Source: JAUSNA01 sp964511965
Lineage (GTDB): Bacteria > Patescibacteriota > Microgenomatia > Levybacterales > GWA1-39-11
Length of the DNA: 11,895 nucleotides
Assembly (NCBI GenBank): GCA_964511965.1
Contig: CAZEGF010000016.1
Location: forward strand, 1-11,895
Direction: 5' to 3'
Shown here: piece after piece, positions 5,886 through 11,115 of the stretch
Layout: each line of letters begins with the position of its first letter
Numbering within the stretch: the stretch's first letter is position 1
Position numbers and translations under genes: made by a program
The notes under the pieces: generated by a model
The model's database searches: none
Told to the model about the DNA's origin: nothing
The model's input: only the letters and a program-made list of their open reading frames with translations

Positions 5886-6440
5886 ATGGCCCAAAACGAA
5901 TCAATCCAATTTCCCGAACCTCCTTTATCTAAATTTTTATTTGCCGACACTCGCATTTCATTTTTGTGGCTTATTCTAAGAATTTACATAGGGTATGATT
6001 GGCTCATGGCCGGATGGGCAAAGATTACGAGTCCTGTCTGGGTTGGCCCGAAAGCAGGAACCGCCCTTGCCGGTTTTTTGCATGGCGCGCTTGCCAAAAC
6101 CGCAGGTCCTCATCCTGATGTCGCCCCATGGTATGCGGATTTTATAAATGTGTTTGTGCTCCACCACACGGTTGAATTTTCGTATCTTGTAAGTTTTGGA
6201 GAGCTTTTGGTGGGTATTGCTTTAATTTTAGGGTTATTTACAGGGATAGCAGCATTTTTTGGAGGATTTATGAATATGAATTACCTATTTGCCGGAACAG
6301 TGAGTACAAATCCCCTTATGTTTATTATCCAATTGGTTCTTATTCTTGCCTGGCGTACAGCCGGATGGATTGGACTCGACCGGTACCTTCTTCCGGTACT
6401 AGGAACTCCCTGGAAAAGAGGAAAACTTTTCAAAAAATAA
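5886..6440 (+). CDS. DoxX/DoxD-family membrane protein (thiosulfate:quinone oxidoreductase DoxD-like)
   Basis: 184 aa. DoxD is the membrane subunit of an archaeal thiosulfate:quinone oxidoreductase; most bacterial relatives are uncharacterised and linked to redox or oxidative-stress functions. Membrane segments fit at about 24-45, 93-113, 115-136 and 143-157. Typical pieces are LRIYIGYDWLMAGWAKI at 31-47, the GELLVGIALILGLFTGIAAF stretch at 105-124, GGFMNMNYLFAGTVSTNP at 126-143 and the tail GLDRYLLPVLGTPWKRG at 163-179. It is complete. The gene is divergent from tspO across 81 bp with a shared CRP/FNR-like site, and converges on the Lys-rich protein gene with a 1 bp gap. The nearby rhodanese supports a sulfur-redox theme, but the DoxA partner is absent from the window and the actual reaction is unknown. 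Confidence 0.9.
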   Translation: MAQNESIQFPEPPLSKFLFADTRISFLWLILRIYIGYDWLMAGWAKITSPVWVGPKAGTALAGFLHGALAKTAGPHPDVAPWYADFINVFVLHHTVEFSYLVSFGELLVGIALILGLFTGIAAFFGGFMNMNYLFAGTVSTNPLMFIIQLVLILAWRTAGWIGLDRYLLPVLGTPWKRGKLFKK

Positions 6441-6441
6441 A

Positions 6442-6735
6442 TTAATTTTTCTTTAGAGGAGTGTAGACTTTTCCTGTAGATTTTTTGGTTGAGGTAGTTT
6501 TCTTTTTAGTCTTCGGCTTTGCAGTTTCTTTTGTCCCTGTAAATTCGGTAACTTTCTTTTTTACTTTCTCGCCAATTTTAATAGCCTCTTCGGAAACTTC
6601 ATCAATTGTTTTTTTAATTTTCTTTTGATTTTTCTTATCTGATAGAAATACCGCTGCTGCTCCTAATGCGACACCGGCAATTGCAGATCCTGCTACTACT
6701 GCATCTCCCAATGATTGCTTTTTTTTATGATTCAT
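6442..6735 (-). CDS. Small membrane protein with Lys-rich tail (YtxH-like)
   Basis: 97 aa from the ATG at 6735. An in-frame GTG at 6750 exists, but its codons overlap a perfect TATAAT that ends six bases before the ATG at 6735, so the shorter form is preferred. Residues about 10-32 (GDAVVAGSAIAGVALGAAAV and on) form a Gly/Ala-rich membrane segment or glycine zipper. A predicted amphipathic helix follows (about 33-65), then a Lys/Thr-rich, histone-H1-like tail at 66-97 (TAKPKTKKKTTSTKKSTGK). The general layout resembles YtxH-type stress proteins, whose job is not well known. The basic tail could touch nucleic acid, ribosomes or acidic lipids; this is inference. It lies downstream of metK, with its promoter inside the metK 3' end region. 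Confidence 0.75.
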   Translation of the reverse strand: MNHKKKQSLGDAVVAGSAIAGVALGAAAVFLSDKKNQKKIKKTIDEVSEEAIKIGEKVKKKVTEFTGTKETAKPKTKKKTTSTKKSTGKVYTPLKKN

Positions 6736-6741
6736 AGTGTC

Positions 6742-6747
6742 ATTATA
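6742..6747 (-). promoter_or_regulatory. -10 box of the Lys-rich membrane protein gene
   Basis: A perfect TATAAT on the minus strand is followed by GACACT and the ATG at 6735. It lies in the 22 bp between the metK stop codon and that ATG, so the gene can be expressed independently of metK. It also argues against the upstream GTG start at 6750. Confidence 0.65.
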
Positions 6748-6757
6748 CACTATGTGT

Positions 6758-7870
6758 TCAACCGGAAATTTTTTCCCAAGGAAAGGCGCTGCGGCCGAAG
6801 TGACCGTATGCGGCTGTTGGAGTGTAAATTGGTCTTGCCAGCTTTAATGATTCGATAATAGATCTTACCGAAGTATCAAGTAGTTTGTCTTTAAAGTCAT
6901 ATAGAGCTTTCGAACTTACGGTTGCAGTTCCATACGTCTCGATAGTCTGCATGAGTGGTCTTGGTTGACCGATAACATATGCAAGACCAACTTCACACTT
7001 TTTGGCAAGACCGTGGGCGACAATATTTTTTGCAATGAAACGTGCAGCATAAGCACCTGAGCGGTCAACTTTACTTGGATCTTTTCCCGAAAATGCCCCT
7101 CCCCCGACCCGTGCGTATCCGCCATATGTGTCGACAACTATTTTTCTCCCAGTAAGACCAGCATCCGATTCAGGACCCGGAATATGCCATAATCCCGTTC
7201 CATTTATCGTTATATCCTCATCTTGTGGCATTTCTAACTTATATTTCTTAAGAACAGGTCTGAAAACATGCATGATTATTTCTTTTCGAACTTGTTCCGC
7301 TGTTGTCTTTTCATCATGCGCAACTGCAGCAACGAGTTTTTCAACACCAACAGGAATACCCTTTTCGTACTTTACCGTCACTTGAGCCTTGCCATCCGGT
7401 CTTAACCATTTAAGAAGCTTTTTTTCACGGACTTCATCAATACGTTCAACAAGAGCATGAGCAAGCCGGATCGGTAAAGGCATGAGCTCCGGTGTCTCAT
7501 CGCAAGCGTATCCAAACATCATTCCCTGATCCCCTGCTCCATCAAGATCGACACCCATAGCAATTTCAGGCGATTGAGCGTGGATATTATTTGTGAATTT
7601 CGATTTCTGACTAAATCCCCATGCGGGAACGGTGTATCCGAGTCTTTTTACAGTATCACGAGCTATCTTTTCAAAATTAATCTTTGATTTGGTTCTTATT
7701 TCTCCAAAGAGACAGATCTGGTCAGCGCCTGCAACAGTTTCTATACCGCACCGGGACGTTGGATCGTGAGCCAATGCAGCATCAACAATTGCATCACTGA
7801 TCTGGTCGCAAATTTTATCGGGATGTCCTTTACAAACTGATTCTGAAGTAAAAAGAAAGTTTTTTGTCAT
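6758..7870 (-). CDS. metK: S-adenosylmethionine synthetase (methionine adenosyltransferase)
   Basis: 370 aa, slightly shorter than the common 380-400. It makes S-adenosylmethionine from methionine and ATP in the cytosol, usually as a tetramer needing Mg2+ and K+. Signatures are GHPDK at 15-19 with its catalytic-site histidine, the nucleotide-binding GAGDQGMMFGYA at 111-122, DAGLTGRKIVVDTYGG at 236-251 and the P-loop-like GGGAFSGKDPSKVDRSGAYA at 257-276. The C-terminus ends with the expected AAYGHFGR...FPWE. All three repeated domains are present. It is the one gene here with a clear untranslated leader and a Shine-Dalgarno-like AAGGA seven bases before the ATG. Upstream lies a GC-rich, structured block described separately; regulation at RNA level is therefore possible. 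Identification is firm. Confidence 0.98.
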   Translation of the reverse strand: MTKNFLFTSESVCKGHPDKICDQISDAIVDAALAHDPTSRCGIETVAGADQICLFGEIRTKSKINFEKIARDTVKRLGYTVPAWGFSQKSKFTNNIHAQSPEIAMGVDLDGAGDQGMMFGYACDETPELMPLPIRLAHALVERIDEVREKKLLKWLRPDGKAQVTVKYEKGIPVGVEKLVAAVAHDEKTTAEQVRKEIIMHVFRPVLKKYKLEMPQDEDITINGTGLWHIPGPESDAGLTGRKIVVDTYGGYARVGGGAFSGKDPSKVDRSGAYAARFIAKNIVAHGLAKKCEVGLAYVIGQPRPLMQTIETYGTATVSSKALYDFKDKLLDTSVRSIIESLKLARPIYTPTAAYGHFGRSAFPWEKISG

Positions 7871-7993
7871 AATTTTTTCCTTCGGCTGGCTCAGGGCTAG
7901 TCCGTCGGACGCATCGCTTTGGCAAGCATGGCACCGTGAAATTTACGGTTGTCGCCTCACTCATTTGGGTCCGTAAAATCCTAAAAGTTTACG
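7871..7993 (-). promoter_or_regulatory. GC-rich metK leader with competing inverted repeats (candidate cis-regulatory RNA)
   Basis: 51 of 90 bases at 7881-7970 are G or C, well above the flanks. Reading along the minus strand: CGTAAA (7993-7988), TTTTACGG (7978-7971), CCGTAAA (7948-7942) and ACGGT (7937-7933). TTTACGG can pair perfectly with CCGTAAA (7 bp), or partly with the upstream CGTAAA; alternatively ACCGT (7949-7945) pairs with ACGGT (7937-7933). These pairings exclude one another. Then come a hairpin CATGCTT/AAGCgATG with a GCCA loop (7930-7912), a GTCC-GAC-GGAC hairpin (7910-7900) and the AAGGA before metK. A TTTAAT at 7999-7994 is a possible -10; if it is used, the first CGTAAA lies outside the transcript. 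It does not match the SAM-I core as I know it. It could instead be a dispersed palindromic repeat. Confidence 0.4.
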
Positions 7994-8000
7994 ATTAAAT

Positions 8001-8019
8001 AAAAAGAGTAAGGACTCTT
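8001..8019 (-). terminator. Weak intrinsic terminator after the 8065-9050 operon
   Basis: On the minus strand AAGAGT-CCTT-ACTCTT forms a perfect 6-bp stem with a 4-base loop. It is followed by TTTATTTAAT, so the stem's last two T and the next three give five in a row. The stem has only two G-C pairs, so efficiency may be low. It separates the small hypothetical operon from metK. Confidence 0.5.
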
Positions 8020-8064
8020 GATGCAAATATTATTTAAACAAATTAGAAAATAAAATACAAGAGA

Positions 8065-8550
8065 TTATTTTTTGTTAAGAACATTATAAATGGACCGTGC
8101 TCCTTTGGCTGCGGGTGCAGCTACAACTCCCGGAATATCATCAACTATACTCACCCCAACTCCTATCAAACTACTCTCTACAAATTTGTTTGCACCGCTC
8201 GTAAGACCAGCAGCAACTGCTCCCCCTATGGTAGCCCCAACGACTTTACCTGCGATACCTTTGCCTGAATCTTTTGCTATACCTACTCCTGCAATAGCAC
8301 CTCCTGCAGCAGCAGGGAGAAGGTCGCTTACTTCATTTGCAACAAGTGGCAATGTAACAATATGGTTAAGGGCTGTCAGGGCAAGAGATACTCCTACAGC
8401 TGAGGCTTGATGGGGATACTTTTTAAGTAAACCAACAGCATTGTCGTAGATATTAGCAAAAAAACGGGCTTGGCCTTCAGGATTATTTGGTAAAGTTTCA
8501 CCAGGAATTACTAATGGTAATATTCCCTGCTCTGCTGCACCTTCATCCAT
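8065..8550 (-). CDS. Hypothetical Gly/Ala-rich, probably membrane-associated protein
   Basis: 161 aa; not recognised. The N-terminal 1-45 is mostly hydrophilic (GETLPNNPEGQARFFANIYD). Residues about 48-72 are hydrophobic, and 79-119 are strongly Gly/Ala-rich with GxxxG spacing (GGAIAGVGIAKDSGKGIAGK, then GATIGGAVAAGLTSG), a glycine-zipper pattern seen in proteins that pack helices in membranes. A third apolar stretch is 124-149. No signal peptide of standard form is visible. The ATG follows the stop codon of the upstream gene by five bases with no Shine-Dalgarno, so translation is probably coupled. It is the last gene of a two-gene unit before a weak terminator. Phage holin-like or structural roles could be imagined, but nothing in the sequence proves them. 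Confidence 0.78.
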   Translation of the reverse strand: MDEGAAEQGILPLVIPGETLPNNPEGQARFFANIYDNAVGLLKKYPHQASAVGVSLALTALNHIVTLPLVANEVSDLLPAAAGGAIAGVGIAKDSGKGIAGKVVGATIGGAVAAGLTSGANKFVESSLIGVGVSIVDDIPGVVAAPAAKGARSIYNVLNKK

Positions 8551-8555
8551 GAAAT

Positions 8556-9050
8556 TTAATTGTCAGATGCTATGTCGAGGTCTTTTTTAACAACACCAGT
8601 TTTTCCATCCTTAAGAGTGAGACGCACAATAAATGAAATCTTTTTTACACCTTTGTCATATTTACATGTTCCTGAGCTACATGTACCGATAGTAATCTTT
8701 CGCTCTATTGAAGTCTCACCGGGATTTATATCCCCTGATCCAATAGCGCCACGAGGCACAGCCTCTCCCTCAACAATCGCATCATAGCTCATTTCATAAT
8801 CAAAATGGCTAAATTTACTTGTGTCCCCAATTTTCATAGTAACCTCAGTTACTGCAGCATTAGGTGAAAGCTCAAGTCCTATATCCTCAGGCTTCATTTG
8901 TACTGCTTCTTCCTCAGAAGTCACTACCGGACCTGTTCCTTCTTTTGCTTTTTTGGAATTCATAAGATACAAGCCAACCGCGACTACTATAACGACAATA
9001 ACGGCACCAATTCCAATTAAAGCTAATTTGTTTTTCATCAAATTCTTCAT
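8556..9050 (-). CDS. Hypothetical anchored exported protein with GTCSSGTC motif
   Basis: 164 aa from the ATG at 9050. Earlier in-frame ATGs at 9068 and 9059 exist; I prefer 9050 because TTGACT-18 bp-TACAAT ends seven bases before it. A TATCAT seven bases before 9068 keeps that start possible. Residues 1-7 are basic, 8-30 are a strong membrane anchor (KLALIGIGAVIVVIVVAVGL), 31-58 an acidic linker, and 59-164 a predicted beta-sandwich domain. That domain has C124 and C129 in IGTCSSGTCKYD, likely disulfide-bonded outside the cell, followed by alternating beta strands. I have the impression that similar anchored proteins with this Cys motif are frequent in candidate-phyla genomes, but the function is unknown. 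It forms a unit with the downstream Gly/Ala-rich gene. Confidence 0.8.
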   Translation of the reverse strand: MKNLMKNKLALIGIGAVIVVIVVAVGLYLMNSKKAKEGTGPVVTSEEEAVQMKPEDIGLELSPNAAVTEVTMKIGDTSKFSHFDYEMSYDAIVEGEAVPRGAIGSGDINPGETSIERKITIGTCSSGTCKYDKGVKKISFIVRLTLKDGKTGVVKKDLDIASDN

Positions 9051-9057
9051 TGTGTTC

Positions 9058-9087
9058 ATTGTAATCATAGGGAAAATGATAAGTCAA
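9058..9087 (-). promoter_or_regulatory. Promoter of the GTCSSGTC-motif protein operon
   Basis: TTGACT (9087-9082) is followed after 18 bp by TACAAT (9063-9058), a 5/6 match in each box. Seven bases then separate the -10 from the ATG at 9050. The region just upstream of the -35 is an AT-rich heptamer repeat that could act like an UP element. Confidence 0.55.
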
Positions 9088-9121
9088 GAATAAAGAATTA
9101 AGAATTAAGAATAAAGTATTA
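9087..9121. repeat. Five-copy degenerate 7-bp tandem repeat
   Basis: The units read AGAATAA, AGAATTA, AGAATTA, AGAATAA and AGTATTA, 35 bp in total. The array begins at the -35 of the 9050 gene and extends upstream of it. Confidence 0.7.
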
Positions 9122-9148
9122 AAGAAAAATGCTGATTAAAACCCTTTA

Positions 9149-9162
9149 TACTTGCTACTTGC
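9149..9162. repeat. Two-copy TACTTGC repeat downstream of glycyl-tRNA synthetase
   Basis: A perfect heptamer duplication is flanked by CCCTTTAT on one side and CCCTTTAAT on the other. It lies just after the GlyRS stop codon. No hairpin with a T-run is seen here, so it is not an obvious terminator. Confidence 0.55.
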
Positions 9163-9170
9163 CCTTTAAT

Positions 9171-10553
9171 TTATATGAGTTTTTCTGCGAGGAATGGGCG
9201 AAGCTCGGACGTCTTCATCCTCACCTGCTCCATTGTGTCTCGGTCCCTTACGGTTACGGTGTCTGACTCCAACGAATCAAAATCAACTGTTATGCAGTAA
9301 GGTGTACCTATTTCATCTTGGGCCAAGTACCGCTTTCCGATATTTCCCCTAGCGTCAAAACTAACATAAAAACTTTGTGAAAGATCTTTGTAAATTTCTT
9401 GAGCTTTATTCATAAGCTCTGGCTTGTTGGCAAGTAACGGAAACACAGATGCTTTAAATGGTGCCAGTTTTGGTGATAACTTTAGTACTGTCCTTGATTC
9501 TGTCTCCTCATACGCATCAGACAATGCCATTAAAAATATTCTGTTTATACCAACAGCAGGCTCAATGACATGGGGCAGCGTCTTTTTACCGGACTGACTA
9601 TCAACTACTTTAAGGTCCTTCCCCGATCCCTTCTCGTGTTGAGACAGATCATAGTCGGTTCTATAAGCAAGTCCCCACAATTCCTTAAATCCAAAAGGAT
9701 ATTTATACTCCAAATCCTCTGTTCTTTTACTGTAAAAAGAGCGCTCTTCATCACTATGTTCACGCCATCTGAGATTTTCTTCCTTAATTCCAATAGTTCT
9801 TGTTATAAAATCCCACATTTCTTTTTTCCAATTCTCATAAAGTTCTTCCCAACTTGAAACTTCAGGATCAAAGAAAAATTCGATTTCTCCTTGTTCGAAT
9901 TCTAAGGTGCGAAAAACAGAATTTCCGGGGGTTATTTCATTTCGAAAACTCTTTCCTAGTTGAGCAATACCAAATGGCAGCTTCACGCGATTACTCTCCA
10001 TCACATTTTTGAAATTGACAAACATTCCTTGAGCCGTTTCACCCCGTAAGTACGCTAGGCTTTGATCTCCTTCTACTATTCCAAGATGAACAGGAAAAAG
10101 CAAATTAAACTTGCGCACCTTTGTCCAATCGTGTTTGCCACAATTTGGGCACAAAATTTTGTTTTCTTCTATAATTTTGTCTAACTCTGCATCTGTTAGT
10201 CCTTCTACTTTAACTTCTTTGTCCCCGCTCAAACTCTCCTCTATAAGATGGTCTGCTCTTTTTCTTAATTTACAATTCTTACAATCAACCAAAGCATCGG
10301 CAAATCCCCCAACGTGTCCAGAAGCCTTCCAAATTTCTTGATGGGAGATCAAGGATCCTTCAAGTCCCACAATATCATCACGACGGTGAACAAAATTTTC
10401 CCACCAGAGATTTCTTATGTTTCGTAAAAGTTCTACTCCAACAGGACCGTAATCGTAGGTATTTGCAACTCCTCCATAGATCTCAGAACCCGGGTAAATA
10501 AATCCGCGTCTTTTGGCAAGTGCTACTATTTTTGAAAGACCTGAGTTTTCCAT
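9171..10553 (-). CDS. glyQS: Glycyl-tRNA synthetase, homodimeric (alpha2) type
   Basis: 460 aa from the ATG at 10553. A TTG at 10574 would add seven residues (MIYSSYI), but MENSGLSKIVALAKRRGF is the normal start and the upstream codons overlap an extended -10. The enzyme charges tRNA-Gly in the cytosol. It is a class II synthetase: RGETAQGMFVNFKNV at 170-184, motif 2 FRNEITPGNSVFRTLEFEQG at 203-222, and motif 3 EPAVGINRIFLMAL at 331-344. Two CxxC pairs, C91/C94 and C135/C138, form the inserted zinc-binding element. From about 360 on is the anticodon-binding domain (FPLLANKPEL, then SFDARGNIGKRYLAQDEIGT). It is full length and intact, and belongs to the single-chain family rather than the alpha/beta bacterial form. 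It sits directly after recO; the two genes are also neighbours in many other bacteria. Confidence 0.98.
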   Translation of the reverse strand: MENSGLSKIVALAKRRGFIYPGSEIYGGVANTYDYGPVGVELLRNIRNLWWENFVHRRDDIVGLEGSLISHQEIWKASGHVGGFADALVDCKNCKLRKRADHLIEESLSGDKEVKVEGLTDAELDKIIEENKILCPNCGKHDWTKVRKFNLLFPVHLGIVEGDQSLAYLRGETAQGMFVNFKNVMESNRVKLPFGIAQLGKSFRNEITPGNSVFRTLEFEQGEIEFFFDPEVSSWEELYENWKKEMWDFITRTIGIKEENLRWREHSDEERSFYSKRTEDLEYKYPFGFKELWGLAYRTDYDLSQHEKGSGKDLKVVDSQSGKKTLPHVIEPAVGINRIFLMALSDAYEETESRTVLKLSPKLAPFKASVFPLLANKPELMNKAQEIYKDLSQSFYVSFDARGNIGKRYLAQDEIGTPYCITVDFDSLESDTVTVRDRDTMEQVRMKTSELRPFLAEKLI

Positions 10554-10564
10554 AATGTAAGAGG

Positions 10565-10573
10565 AGTATATCA
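10565..10573 (-). promoter_or_regulatory. Extended -10 of glycyl-tRNA synthetase built on the recO stop codon
   Basis: TGATATACT on the minus strand is an extended -10 (TGn plus a 5/6 hexamer); its TGA is the stop codon of recO. Predicted initiation near 10558 leaves about five untranslated bases before the ATG at 10553. The gene could also be reached from upstream of recO. Confidence 0.5.
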
Positions 10574-11110
10574 AACCGTGTCGAAATTACCAATAACCCT
10601 CGACTTTATCTTTCGTTCAATTATGCTTTCTATAAATTTTCTGGATTCCTCCTCAGTCGAAAATTTATTTTTCATATTCCAATACCCTAAATTCGTAAGT
10701 AGGTCCGTTTCAAACTTCAAAATTGCATTGTCACTAAATTCTCCATCACGAAGGAAAGTCCCGACAAGATCAAACATCTCCATATTAATTTGACCCTGTG
10801 GACACAAATTATCGATCAACTCACACACCAAAAAAGCTACTTCACACTGCTTGAGACTATCTTTTCTATTCTCAAAAGAATCTACCAGTTGAGTTTCGGT
10901 CAAGATGAAATTTTTGGAAGTTTTTATCGAATGAAAACGTACCAAATTTAAAAGCTCGATGTGGGAAGATCTTTTACTCGTGATTTTGCGGACGCCCTTG
11001 GCCAAAACCTCAACCTTTCCGTTATTTTGAGTAAAAATGGTAACAAACCTGTCAGCCTCTCCTAAATTTATGCGCTTGACTACAAATCCAACATCATTAA
11101 GATACGTCAT
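10571..11110 (-). CDS. recO: DNA repair protein RecO (short form)
   Basis: 179 aa, against about 240 for E. coli RecO. RecO helps RecR load RecA on gapped single-stranded DNA and anneals complementary strands. The N-terminal OB fold is clear at residues 1-80: VGFVVKRINLGEADRFVTIF then GKVEVLAKGVRKITSKRSSH, with the usual basic loop. The helical part follows (about 85-179; CEVAFLVCELIDNLCPQGQ, then FETDLLTNLGYWN). A zinc-finger-like four-Cys cluster is not present, and the C-terminal segment is brief. The start codon lies five bases after the stop of the DUF4012 gene (TAA-TCCCC-ATG) with no good Shine-Dalgarno, suggesting coupling. The stop overlaps the promoter of the glycyl-tRNA synthetase gene. 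The family call is strong; the short length may be normal for reduced genomes. Confidence 0.93.
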   Translation of the reverse strand: MTYLNDVGFVVKRINLGEADRFVTIFTQNNGKVEVLAKGVRKITSKRSSHIELLNLVRFHSIKTSKNFILTETQLVDSFENRKDSLKQCEVAFLVCELIDNLCPQGQINMEMFDLVGTFLRDGEFSDNAILKFETDLLTNLGYWNMKNKFSTEEESRKFIESIIERKIKSRVIGNFDTV

Positions 11111-11115
11111 GGGGA

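Noticed and set aside
7871..8020. Known SAM-I or SAM-II riboswitch upstream of metK
   Set aside because: I could not find the conserved core elements of these classes as I know them. Only generic stems are present, so no known class is claimed.
8090..8410. Plus-strand reading frame of 106 codons opposite the Gly/Ala-rich gene
   Set aside because: The Ala/Pro/Thr-rich product is the antisense image of Gly/Ala codons; the minus-strand gene has operon context and this frame has no promoter or start signal.
9051..9068. N-terminal extension MITMNT of the Cys-motif protein
   Set aside because: The codons overlap the predicted -10 TACAAT, so they are more likely promoter than protein. A TATCAT seven bases before 9068 keeps some doubt.
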